In this document: positions 51,801 through 63,500 of the stretch, one piece after another
Numbering within the stretch: the first letter of the stretch is position 1
How the letters are laid out: every line of letters begins with the position of its first letter
DNA from: Antedon mediterranea
Lineage: Eukaryota > Echinodermata > Crinoidea > Comatulida > Antedonidae
Reading direction: 5' to 3'
Length of the DNA: 64,000 nucleotides
Assembly: GCF_964355755.1 (NCBI RefSeq)
Contig: NC_092677.1
Coordinates: 8,437,001-8,501,000, forward strand
Notes under the pieces: model-generated
What the model saw: only the letters and a program-made list of their open reading frames with translations
Databases searched by the model: none
What the model was told of the DNA's origin: nothing
Program-made: the position numbers and the translations under genes

Positions 51801-54627
51801 CTTTGTTCGGTTAACAAATCTGCCTCTTCCGCAATATCCATTTCTTCGTTTTCTTCTTCTGTGGGTTCTTCGTCCGGATCGTGTACAATGTTTTGAATGT
51901 CATCAACAACTATGTCAGAAGCTATATTATTCCCTGCCAATCTTAACCAAACCACCACTACATTGTCACTGTTTACTTCAAACTGCGTCAATGATTCGTA
52001 ATGATCATCTGACATCCATGTTTCTAGGTAGATTTCACCGATAACACCAGTTGTTGTCACTTTTATTCTTTCCTCTGCTAGATTCATAACATCTCGTAAT
52101 GCATGCATATCTCGAAGAATATCTCTTTTTCTATTAAGTATGGATATGGGTAATTCTTTTCGCTCTCTTGCTTTTTTTCGAAGCTGAGTTAGATTGAAGC
52201 TTTTCAAAGTTTCACTATTACTTCTTCCACCAACCCGTACTATATCCGTTGGTTGAAATGAGTGTATGCCTTCAAGAAATTGATCAAGCGCATGGTTTGT
52301 GAAGCAGACTACGAATATAGGGCTGTGTTTTACTCTAGCATGAGCAGCGTCAATCGTCCAACATTCACTGTTATAAAGCAATGCATGCACAATCTTTAAC
52401 CCTATGTAGGTTTTACCAGTTCCAGGTGGACCTTGGATGACTGCAAACTCTTTCGTCAACGCTGTCCTAACAGCGTCAAATTGCGATTTATCGAGTTGAA
52501 GGGCCGTGGCTGTTGGCCAAGAATTATCAGCTATTCTTACAAGAAGTTTTGTAGTTCCGTCAACCAACGGTGATAGGTCATATGTCATAGTCCTGTTATG
52601 ACGTAGATACGATGGGGCATCGACTTCGTGGCGGGCTTCAATTATGTAGCTTCTCATCGGCATGCTTGTTTCTGTAATTTCCTGCAAACTGTGTAGTACG
52701 TGTCGGTAAGCTTCGAAGAAGGAAGACGTTTCAACCATGGTATAATGCCGTTCGATTAAGCCAAAGTCAACGTCGTTTTCAAATTTGATATCTAAGAAAC
52801 CATTTTCAAGATGCTTTACTTCTCTATTTGCCACAGTAGCGAAACAAACTGTCTGGAAATCGTCTGGAGACAGGCATACAAGTGACCCATAAATCAAGCA
52901 CATTGTGGATTCCCATGAAACTCCCTTTAAGCGTGACACATTAAAGTGTACTCGGTATAAAATACAGTCATGTGAACACACTGGATACTCGATAGTTACG
53001 TCATTATACACCCAAAGGTCAGTTATTCTTCTATGTTTGTCGTCTTTGTGTTGTAGGTATTCTCTGATGCCTTCTCGAAGTGGTCTCACCAAGTCCTCTC
53101 GAAGTAATCGGAACTGGACATCTAGGTAATGATCCACGTTATCGTAACTACCGTCAAGTTTATTGCGTCGCAAATAAGGTCTTCGGTCTGCAGTTAGATC
53201 ATTTAGTGTAGGAAATATTGATATTGCCCGGAAGTCGTCTGGTGGAGGGGTTTCTTCGTCCACATTGACCTTTTTTCTGCGTACACTCTTTACATTTTCT
53301 TCTTGAGTATTTTCAACAGCCTGAAAAAACTCATCCAACGCTTTGTAACGCTCTAAAAAACACTCACCGATTAATCCTTCTCCAACTAACTCATCAATAG
53401 TTATTTTTATCAGAATTAATGAAGCTTTAAGCTCATGTGTAGAGCTTGGACGTTTTTCAACCAGTGTCCAAATTACAGTAATGATATCCTGTATTTCTAC
53501 TTCGTATTTCACCCTATCACTCCTTTCATTCTTTAGTGACATAATATGATGACTCATAACATATTTAATAAATGAAGATGTTTGAAGTGTACCTAAAAAT
53601 AAATTCAACGAGGCTTTAGAAGTTGTACACTTGCACGCATTAACAATGGCGCGTAAAATTAAGACGCGTATATCTCTACGAATGTTATCCTTATTTAGAA
53701 GTTTCTGGAAGCCAAAACCGGTCTCTAGAACCTGCATAAGAATTTCTTCTTTTTCTTTACTCAGCAGTTCTTCTAGTCGTTTATAACCTATTAAAAAAAG
53801 TGTTGTTCAAGTATACATTTAATAATAGAGTCTTTTGAATTAATGCTTCTGCATTGGAGACGAACGAAACAAACAAACGAGAAATTTGTCTTTTTTGTTG
53901 ATCCAATAGATCGAAAGTACTAAAAATTGTACTTGATCGTGTTGTATAAAACATATGAGCAATATAATCTATTATGTAATGTATACAGTTTCTACTTTCG
54001 TTTATATACATTTCTTTTGAGATTACAATTTAGTAGTAGGAATATAGGTAACTTTTTAAAAAAAATTCCAAAATGAATGTAGGCCTACGAATATAATTAA
54101 TAGAAAAAAAAACCTGTTGGCCTTATTTCTCTCTTTGGTCGTGCGCCCCTTCCAAAACTATCATGGCCTGGATTGCCACCACCACCGTAACTGTCATGTT
54201 GACTCACGGATCTGCAATAATCAACACTTTTATTTTTCAATTGAAGCAAAATCTATTTTACTCATTCATTCATTCTTGATTTCAGATAAATACTCATAGA
54301 GAGATTCTTGGTCCTGAATTATTTAACATTGGAAGGTTTGGAATTGTAGAATGGCTATACGGTAGTAAATTAAACTATATTTTGGTTAGGTTAGTACGGT
54401 ACTAAATAAATTTCTTCCCAATGTATTATTATTACTAAATTTATATCTTGTGCAATCATCATGCAAATAATAGTGCTTGTATCAACATCATAAATCAGAG
54501 GACTATCTTTAGAATTGTATAAGTACCTTTCTATTGATCTATGTGACGCACTTCTACCTTCACCTCCTCGACCACCACCGCGCTGACGTCGTCCACGGTA
54601 TCTATGTTGTCGGGACTGATCAGCCAT
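48824..54627 (-). CDS. ZNFX1: ZNFX1-like protein, type B copy 4, helicase motif V region and RZ finger damaged
   Basis: Exons 54627-54527, 54211-54114 and 53787-48824 join in frame (phases 2 and 1, as in type A) to 1720 residues, near the human length of about 1918. Walker A GPPGTGKT is at about 519, EEAAE at about 890, and GDHQQLRPN and NIQHRMRPE are present. NFX1-type fingers span about 1161-1430, then CPVC near 1490. Odd features against copy 5: a clean 27-base deletion near 50745 removes LVRSNAAGK just after VDSYQGLENE, the motif V segment with the conserved VR; the TYTGQ motif has become TCTDQ; a 63-base deletion near 48894 removes the first half of the RZ finger; and TGA after CPEC ends the protein before the GG tail. 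All four RZ zinc ligands (CPKGH, CPEC) remain. RNA binding may persist while unwinding is probably lost. I start at the ATG at 54627, the first in the exon. Confidence 0.85.
54114..54211 (-). CDS. coding exon 2 of ZNFX1-like copy 4
   Basis: 98 bases between acceptor GATTATTGCAG and donor ACAG|gttttt. Reads SVSQHDSYGGGGNPGHDSFG then RGARPKREIRPT; the ARPK/ARPKDP similarity to type A exon 1 hints at a common origin. The donor has a weak T-rich intron start, yet the frame and phase fit exactly. Confidence 0.7.
54527..54627 (-). CDS. coding exon 1 of ZNFX1-like copy 4
   Basis: Reads MADQSRQHRYRGRRQRGGG and continues through GRGGEGRSASHRSIE to AG|gtactt. This is an RGG-type N-terminus. The acceptor GATGTTGTAG ends at 54650, so transcription starts further upstream. 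A GTG 18 bases earlier is in frame but is not a credible eukaryotic start. Confidence 0.75.
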
Positions 54628-54649
54628 TGTATGCCCATTTACCACCAGA

Positions 54650-55757
54650 CTACAACATCAAAATCATGTTTTTATATTTTATTTCAATTTAACTGAGCAG
54701 TGATAATTAGGACTTTTATAATTTAAAGCAAAATTAGGTAACACATTAATTCACAAAACACCTAGACGATTACTATATTCCAATAACAAATGATATAAAG
54801 TATACTAAATTTATAATGTGTGGGCAAACATCCCAAGAAGAAGGAAAAAAAACACTTTAAATTAAATAGTTAGGTATAGAGTGGAAGAATGCAAGGTCAG
54901 CCTAGGACCTCCATTTGAAGTAGATATTAGATTTACAAATCTGAGATTTTTTTCATTTGTCATCTTACTGATGACGTCATAAAGAAACACATTCATGTTA
55001 GTCACAAAACTCCGATAGTTTTCGATATCAACTTTTGATGTAGTATACTGTAGGCTAGTATGTATAAGCCTTTGTATTAGGGCCTATGTCTAAATATGCC
55101 CGTCAGCCTATTTAGCTATCTAAGTAGGCTTATTTATTAAATTGGTAGTGATGTTGCGTTATGAAGTAAAATCATGGTAAACACATTTTCTTATTAATGA
55201 ATAATCAACTTTCAAATATTTCAACTGCAACACAAAGCAATCAAATAGTAGCATGAGGTCGTCCGAACTGTAAGTTATAGGATATTCTCCACTTATTTTG
55301 AGGTATGTACAACAGTTACAGATCAATAGACATATACACTGCATTGACAATTGGTCTATACAAAGGTAGCTGTTAAAAAGGCATAATAGGTTTGATATGC
55401 CTATGTTTGTTTTCTGAAAAGCTTGACGTCGTTTATATGTTTGGTTGATAGCAAGGTACTACGCACGTGAGGCATGCTGGAAATGAAGACAATGCACAGG
55501 GATATTTTTGATAAATGGGGCAGCGGGGCATGATTTTACCATTCAAAATGGTAGAAATCACTTGACTATTTCCCAAACGTCAAGGAAATGTATTAAAATA
55601 CAAATAATGAAAATAAATGTAGAAAATAATATATTGTGCGGTTTAGGCCAACCTAATTTAAATAACTGTATAACATAGTACGGTATTTTTTTTTACAGAG
55701 GCCTGTTTATTTCTTACCAAATATAAGATCGGGAAAGTATTGCATATACATGGCCGC
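54650..55757. other. noncoding DNA 5' of copy 4 coding start
   Basis: No coding frame. From about 55143 it matches 45197 onward. Confidence 0.5.
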
Positions 55758-55836
55758 AGTCGCGTGCTCAAGATAGTGTTAACCGATCGACCGACCGACC
55801 GACATAGTGAGCTGTAGAGTCGCGTTGCACGCGACT
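55758..55836. mobile_element. 79-bp foldback element
   Basis: AGTCGCGTGC and GCACGCGACT form perfect inverted ends around a (GACC)n core. The paralogous position near 45815 lacks it, so it inserted after the block duplication. Confidence 0.6.
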
Positions 55837-56152
55837 AATATATAATATGAAAAATTATTTGGTACTACGAAGTTGTAATTAGTCAATCAAGACAATCAAT
55901 CGCCACAATGATATTCGCGCATTTTGATTTCGGAATAAATAATTTGTTCCATCTTATTAGGAATCATAATAATTTGTGTGGCATGATTTTATATCTGTCC
56001 GCTAACTGAAGATGACAAGCTTGTGCTTTTTACAATGTTGAATAGACTGAATGAATTTTCTGCGCTCGTGTAATAATTTTATCAAGTTAATTGATTACTA
56101 TAGCAAACCATTTTACACTTTTTCATGCCCGACACAACCAAGCATTACCCGA

Positions 56153-56330
56153 TTCTCCACAATATTTTCCGAGTATCATTTGGTAATACAGCGTCTCATG
56201 TGTATCACATGCGGTGCCTGTATCATGTAAGGTTATATTTAGGATTAAGTGATGGCATATGATACTAGGGATACTTTCATGTGAAACACATTTGATGTAA
56301 TTCCAAATATTCTATAATAATGGAGAAATC
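56153..56330. mobile_element. palindromic MITE, family copy 3
   Basis: Paralogous to 46194-46384 and moved with the block, with small internal deletions. Confidence 0.55.
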
Positions 56331-56388
56331 TAAATACAGTGCCTACCGAGAATTCATCATTATTCATACACATTGGTGGACATTATCT

Positions 56389-56399
56389 GGGGAATTTCC
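56389..56399. promoter_or_regulatory. kB-type site in 5' intron of copy 4
   Basis: GGGGAATTTCC, conserved with 46418-46428 in an otherwise drifting block. Confidence 0.35.
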
Positions 56400-56636
56400 G
56401 CGTGGAATTAATAAAGTTAGGTTGCACAACATCAGATATGCTGTTTGTTTTGTCTATGTTCTGTTTTAAAAAAACATAACTCGTTCACCTCAAACAACTC
56501 ACCTACTACACACGACATTCGTATAAGGTTCATAATAATATTTCATAGATACTGTATATACTTCCGTGTTCAGTTGATCTATGCATATTATTGTACGTCT
56601 ATCCACAGGCCATATTAATAAGCAATGAATATACTT

Positions 56637-56711
56637 ACCATGACGCTGCTAAAGCTCTTTTTGCGCTGTTTTGTGGTCTAATAGTAGAATAATATACTGT
56701 ACTGGCACACC
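56637..56711 (-). promoter_or_regulatory. noncoding first exon of copy 4, cut off from its kB site by a transposon
   Basis: Matches the 3' part of the copy 3 module (46761-46830), ending GTCATG|gtaagt with the donor at 56638-56637. The upstream half with the kB site is 1.8 kb away at 58531-58573 because of the element at 56716-58490. The exon start is not visible. Confidence 0.5.
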
Positions 56712-57249
56712 TTAAAGGAGGTTTCCGGGTTTAAAATGAATTGTAAAAAATGTAAAATATATTTGTTTGTCTCTTGAACGGTAAAAGTTTCAATTTATAT
56801 AAGCGCCCAGTGAAGCAGAACGAAGGCTGTGAAATGAGGCCAGATTACAAGTGCAGCTACGGCGATATGACACTGTGTTACAGGAAATTCGTGAAATAGT
56901 CAATCTTCCGACGACTCGTTATCATTAATCATATCAATTACTTTTGTAAAATTATACTTATCTGATGTAATTTTAGTCGGTCTTCCCATTTATAAAGTCA
57001 ATTTTCTATGAAAATTCATCAAAACAGTGAAAAATTAGATATGTTTGCACTTTACGTTTGCCGATTTTCGCACTGACTTAGGGAAAGCCTTCAAATTCAA
57101 TGAAGCGTAACGTATACATTCCTGCTCAGGAAGAGCGAGACGACGATACATCCGTGCTCTCTCTGCCCATGCCTGGCAGCGGCATCGTCACGTGATAAGC
57201 AGATACAGTATACAATACCAAACTGGTCGGGTCGAGTATACCCCGTGTG

Positions 57250-57480
57250 GAGCCGTGAAATGTGCAAAAAGTCACATTTGTGCAAACAACCACATTTGTG
57301 CAAACATTTTACCTTCAAATGTGCAAACAACAACCACATTTGTGCAAACATTTTACCTTCAAATGTGCAAATCTGTAAACATTCATTAACCGCAAATGTG
57401 CAAACATCACGCCGTTAAATGTAAAAACGGTCAGTTTTGACGTTAAATGTGCAAAAGGTAGGCCTATTCTACAAATGTGC
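57250..57480. repeat. minisatellite of AAATGTGCAAA units
   Basis: Imperfect direct repeats around CACATTTGTGCAAACA and TTCAAATGTGCAAAC inside the TTAA element, absent from the copy at 1-1526. Confidence 0.7.
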
Positions 57481-57579
57481 AAATCATTTATTCAGTCAAA
57501 TTCCTATTACACTTTATATTTTTGGTTCGTAGGTCTTTCAGAGTAGAAATAACAATAGGAAAAAGAGTCTAATAAATTT

Positions 57580-58006
57580 AAAATGCTCAATATCATAATA
57601 ACTAATTATACTGTTGTATTTTATTATGATCAAAGGCTTTAACCCGTCTAAGTCAACTCGCCCTGAAGTCAACTCGGCCTCACGTCAACTAGGCCACCTT
57701 AAAGTATGAAACGCAAAAGTGCAAATGAATGGGACAAAATAAGTCTAATGAACAGAAGAAAAATAATAAAAACGAAGTACGCATGTTATAGGGATGAATA
57801 TTATAATGAATGTGAATGTTAGTTGACCCCTCCATGGTTGACCGATTAGTTTTTGGCCGAGTTGACGTGAGGCCGAGTTGACTTGAGGCCGAGTTGACTT
57901 CAGGGCGAGTTGACTTGGGGCCGACTTGAATTTAGCCGAGGCGATTTAGAGCCTTTGATTATAATAAAATACAACAGTATAATTAGTTATGATATTGAAC
58001 ATTTTT
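57580..58006. mobile_element. nested foldback element with GTTGAC repeats
   Basis: Arms of about 120 bases pair: CAATATCATAATAACTAATT on the left with its inverted counterpart near 57980-58000, then AGTCAACTCG units on the left opposite GAGTTGACTT units on the right. Only the TTAA element here carries it, so it inserted into that element. Confidence 0.75.
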
Positions 58007-58530
58007 AGGCCTAACCTAGTACGTGATTCGAAGCCGATAATAATAACTGTCTGTACTATTGGAGGTATAAAAATAGTATATAATTTATGACTCCGTAATC
58101 TGTACTAAATTTTGTATTTTATTAAATGTCAAATAAATGCTACTACTGTTATTATTACACTTTAGGCCTAGCTTAGAAAATCTACAAAAAAAATATATTT
58201 CACAATGATCGGGTGGTCGTCGTTTGACAGGGGAGAGATGTAAATTAGTTGACGTCGCGAGTTTGGAATCCACTGATGACGTGTTTTGTGAATATCTCAT
58301 GAATATTAATGAGCTTTCCTAGCTGCTGAAAAACAGACTTTCCATGAATTTACCCTAAAATGTATATGAAATTTAATTTTTTAAATTTCTAGTTATTACT
58401 TCTTCATTCTGACATGTCTATATTGTTATAATATTTTTTATTTAATAAATGAACGATATTTAAAAGCAATTTTAAACCCAGAATCCCCCTTTAAACGACA
58501 GCATCTGAGACACACGAAGATAGCATCGTC

Positions 58531-58573
58531 GGGAAATTCCAATATTAAAAAATCATGTAACTTAGTACGTCAT
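58531..58573 (-). promoter_or_regulatory. kB and TGACGT sites of the interrupted copy 4 promoter
   Basis: GGGAAATTCC at 58531-58540 and TACGTCAT at 58566-58573, with the same spacing as in copy 3 (46880-46889 and 46915-46922). They are now about 1.9 kb from the first-exon donor instead of about 120 bases. Confidence 0.5.
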
Positions 58574-60408
58574 AATACGATTTTGCAAGACAAGCGAAGT
58601 AATTAAATTGATGCGTAACGACCAGGAACATAATATGCAAATATACTGTATATATGAATGCCAACCGGCAGGCAAATCTCGACTGATCTCTTATAATAAT
58701 TATTCGCTATCCTGTAAAAGTGTTCTATTTATAACCATTCGGGATAGCTTGTTAATAATCTCCCTGTTATTACTGATTATATTTGAAATAAAAATATTTA
58801 AAAGTAAAATTAGGCTACAATATGCGGAATAAGAATATTATTGAACAGTTGTTGAACTCTCATCTGTCATGGCGTTGATCAATCGAAAGTCATCATTTAA
58901 CAATTATTGTTTATTTTACAACTGGTACGTAACCGTAACAATAGGCCTATGGTAACATAATCAATGAGAATATTGCACACAGCATAAATGTTATCGTTGA
59001 TGTCAGTACAAACATGTCGTCGATTTTCTGCTGATCACTAATGTAATGCACACATGGATAGACATACACACCGTCAACCAAACATTTGTGTTTACACCCA
59101 CACAACTTGAAGCTTCATTAGTTAAATTGAATAACAACCGACTAATATAAGTTAATAACTATTAACAGATATAAAACAACTTAAAGATCACCTCTATTAT
59201 ATTCTTTAATATCTTCAAACATAATAAATCAACATACATAGGAAAATCAGTAGACCTAATTTATATCCGTTGTAAACTACCATTAATTTTGTTATTTTAA
59301 TCAGTATAATAATCTGAAGTAAAGTTAGATTGTTAAATTATCAAATATCAAACGTGAAAAAAACACCAAAAATCGTATCACAAAAAAATTAATGTATTAA
59401 ATGATGCCTCAATCTAAATATTTCTGTTTTTCTTTTAACAGCCATAGCCATTTTAAAACATTGCAAGCTAGCTACATTTTATAATTCTACTACCAAATAT
59501 CATTTTTTAGATAGTTTAACGTTTAAAAGTCTAATAAGTAATTCTGTTTGAGATATTTGATATGATGCACTCAATACATTACAAGTGTGGAATCTTAGTA
59601 TCCTGGTAAACTTTAAGCTAGGTTAAAATTGTTATATTTTATCCATGAAATTTGTATGTTTTTTTTTCATTTTCGTAAAATCAGGTTACTAAGAATTTAT
59701 AGAATTTATTAGTAATAAAAGAAAAGAAAGGGTATAATTGAAAATACCCCTCCTCCAATGGACAAGCTATGATGGAAGATTTGATTTATACGGTTTATGT
59801 ACAACTAACATCATGATTACTACCACTAACCAAATAGAAGAGAAACAGGATTTAAATAATCGTAAAATACTATAGGATATCAATTTAAATTCCCAACACA
59901 AAACGTAATTCTATAATTATTAAAACCATTACGCTCTTTACTCAATACTAACAAGAACATAATTCATTATGCCAGAAATTATTATTATGTATGATTAATT
60001 TAAATATCACTATTTGTTTATTTTATTCCGAATCTGTATATAAACTGCAAAAACAACAAATTCTGGATGACCATAATAATCCTTACAGAGAAGAATTAAT
60101 TTTCACTGAGGTCCTAATTAATTGAATTATCATACATAATTGTAGACTAATTATCGATTGAATTATTGTATAGCATTGATATACTAACGTGCAGAAAACA
60201 ATAAAATCGTTGTGTCTTATGAATGTTATTGATGTTCTTATTGATCATGACGTCGTTTGATTGGACTTGGTATATTATTATTTCCATCGAAGTCAGTATA
60301 GATGGATCTCACTTCTTTTTCTATAATTATCGTCCATAATAAACGGACCTTAATCGTTTGAATCGTCTTCCATCAGTTATTAAAACATATTGTCAAATCT
60401 ATAATTTT
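58574..60408. repeat. paralogous noncoding block 3' of copy 5, partner of 46923-48740
   Basis: Continuous match to the 3' flank of copy 4. No coding frame. Must hold the 3' UTR of copy 5. Confidence 0.7.
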
Positions 60409-60513
60409 CTAATTGGTTTGTTCTGACCAAGCAGCATAAGAAGCGCCATCCATTTCACGGGCTACTGTGTTATCATCTCGAAGGCGATGTTGTGTTCCTC
60501 CAATCTAGGATCC
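60409..60513 (-). pseudogene. duplicate tail fragment of a type B ZNFX1-like gene
   Basis: The minus strand reads IGGTQHRLRDDNTVAREMDG then ASYAAWSEQTN and TAG, an eroded second copy of the C-terminal tail of copy 5 (IGGTNYQLREGNILAREMDG). It aligns better to the sequence after the stop of copy 4 (48740-48830). It has no upstream part of its own. Confidence 0.8.
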
Positions 60514-60563
60514 ACAAGTACAGTAATAGAACTAATTTAATATTCTTGGGTCAGTCTCAATTA

Positions 60564-63500
60564 TTAAAATATGTCGTTAAATCCATAATTTGCTAAATTT
60601 GTTTGTTCTGACCAAGCAGCGTAAGAAGCGCCATCCATTTCACGGGCTAGTATGTTGCCTTCTCGGAGTTGATAATTTGTTCCTCCAATATTCGATCCGC
60701 ATTCTGGACACTTGCCTTCCGTCGTGGCACCGCCGCAGTCACCTATCGCATATACGTGTCCTTTTGGGCACTTAAACCAATGGCCCTTTGATAGACCCAT
60801 CGCCTTTACAATTTGTACCCGTTCGTCATCTGATATTCCAGGAATACTGCCGCATTTCTCTCGTATTTTTTTCAAGCAAAAATTTATGGTCTTTATATCA
60901 CCTTCTATTAGAGGTTTCACGCCAGCGACTCGTTTTTTAACCGTAGATAAATAATCCAATAATTCATCTTTACTAATTTTAGAAGTATGTAGTATGCTTT
61001 TAAGCACATATAATTCCATAAAGTATTTGATACGTTGAAGCTCTAGTGATATATCTTCCAGAAGTTGTTCACTAAACCGATTTCTTGGTTTAAGGATCCA
61101 TTGTTTGCAGGTTTCAAGTTCTTTCTTTATCTTTGTCTCAAATTGTACATATCCTGAACAAATTTTGCCAAAACCTGCATTCTTAATCTTCTGCATCTCC
61201 AGAAGAAACTGCACTTTGTTCTTCATATCAGTAACCTGATCCGGTGTCTTCACTGTTTTGAGTTCAATATCAAGATGCCTATGTGATTCTGCATCAGATA
61301 TTTTTGAAATTTCAATTGTCAGCTTCTGTTTATCCAAATATATTAGATGTTTATCTCCATTAATTTTTGCCTTTACATGTTCCACATCCATTTGTAATTG
61401 TTTTATGATATTGCCGTACCGCAGATTCATTCTAATTGGTGTTTTACACAATGGACAAAGTTTTGGCTGAACATCATTTTGTTGTTCGTCTTTTTCATCC
61501 ATCCATGTATCTAGTGCTTCTGATTCTATAACGTGACCACACTTTTCCAGCTCAATGAATCTTGCATCAGGATCATCCTCGTTACCAAACATTATAGTGG
61601 TTAACTCTTTTTTATTGCATATCCGACACTTCTTGGGACACGGCTCACCGCAAAGACCAACACATGCATGACCACATGTTGTAAGGAGCTTCTTACATGG
61701 TTCATTGCATCTATCGCGATTGCAGGGTTGCCCACATTGTCTTTTACAAGTGTGATGTTCGCATTGCCATTCACACGGCATTGTGCAAGGTGTACACTCT
61801 TCTCCACATTTCCTAGGACATTTGCTATGAACACATCGGTTTTCACATGGTTTACTACATGGTGGACAATTGCGAGTACACGGTTCAAGACATTCGTGTC
61901 CACATACCAAAGTTCTGCCACATTTCGAACGACATTGTTGATGAAGACGACCATTTTTACAATCTCCACATTTTCCTTCACAAGTATGGTCACATTTCAA
62001 AGAGAATCCACATGGGTGAGAGCATTTTAATGGATCATCTACATAGCATTTGTATTCGCCATTATGCCCACAAGGCCATAGTTTACTGACAATCTGTTGA
62101 CACCTACTTGTACATGGATGGCTGCATGTTTCATTACAGGCATGTCCACACTCTAATGTCTTTGGACAAGTTGACAAACAAGCGACTGTAGACACATCCT
62201 TGAAGCAAGGTACCTTCTGATTGTGCCCACAAGGTAAACATTTTGTCACTGAAACTTTGCATTCCTTCTCACACTTCTGGAAACATTTAAGTCTACAAGG
62301 ATGTCCCATAGGGCATGTGACTCTGACACAGGCCTCACGGCAAATAACTTCTTTGTGTTCGGGGTCATATGGGTGGCATGGCAGCTTACAGGCGTGTCCG
62401 CATTTAAGTCTGCTAATACAAGGTACGTTGCAACCTCCTTCAGGGCATTTAGTGAAGTCACTTAGTTCACGTATTTCTACGCTTGTGTTTGTGTGGTTTT
62501 GACAACACAGTCGAATAGTTGGTCCAAGCAATTTTTGTTGTCGAAGTTCTTTGACAATCTTATTCCAGTTTTCGTCTTGGGCAGCAAGAAGTTTCATATT
62601 TCCTATGCAAAACAATCCTTTCTTTGCTCTCGATAATGCCACACACATCCTAGTCTTTTCTTTAAGAAAGCCAATTTTACCTGCCGCATTACTTCTGACA
62701 AGTGAAAGAAGAATGATCTCATTTTCTTCGCCTTGATAGTTATCAACGGCGCGGACGCAAACGCCTTTGAAAAACTGTGACTTCATTATTTTCTTGAACT
62801 GAAAGAGTTGACCCGTGTAGGTTGTAAGGATTGTAATTTCTGATGGTTTGTAGCCTTGTTGAATAAGGTACTTACAAAGATTTACCAAGAACTCAGCTTC
62901 AAAAATATTTGATTTACTAAGAGTATCGTTGACTGCAGTTTCTAACTGATTATGTTCAATAAAGAACATATTACTTGACACACCTTTAATATTACCATAC
63001 TGAAGGACATTTGGGGCATCTAGAAGGCCAGTGTAAAAATAATTCTTCATAATTGATGATATTTCTGGTCTCATTCTATGTTGAATATTTAACCTCTGAC
63101 AATCCATACCGTTCTTTACCATCCTTTCGAAAAGAGAGATCTCTAACTTGAACTCTTTGGCAAGATTATACACCGTTGGATTAGGTCTCAGTTGCTGGTG
63201 ATCCCCAATCAATATAAGGTGTTCACAACCTTCAGTCAGACTTGACACTATATGAGCTTCTAGCACTTCTGCGGCCTCTTCTACAATGACGATCTTTGCC
63301 TGAATTCGTTGAAGCATATTTCTACATCGTGCCGCTCCAGTAGTGGTCATACCAATTACCTTAGCATCTCGCATCAAACGAAGATCCTCCTCTAATCCAA
63401 TTTCTTGAAGTTGTTTTCCTAACGCATCATAATTGGCTTGATTTTGAAATAGCGTCTGACGTTCGTTGTTACAGTATTTCGATATCCAAAATCGGTATAG

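Larger units (their letters stand above)
56716..58490. mobile_element. 1775-bp TTAA-flanked transposon in the copy 4 promoter
   Basis: TTAA at 56712-56715 and 58491-58494 flank inverted ends AGGAGGTTTCCGGGTTTAAAA and AGGGGGATTCTGGG-type (each about 21 bases). The paralogous site near 46844 reads CTTAAACGACAGC without it, so insertion and TTAA duplication are directly visible. TTAA targeting recalls piggyBac-type elements, but no transposase is encoded. It carries a minisatellite and a nested foldback element. Confidence 0.85.

Noticed and set aside
54628-54645. In-frame GTG start for copy 4
   Set aside because: GTG is not a normal eukaryotic start, and an ATG follows at 54627.
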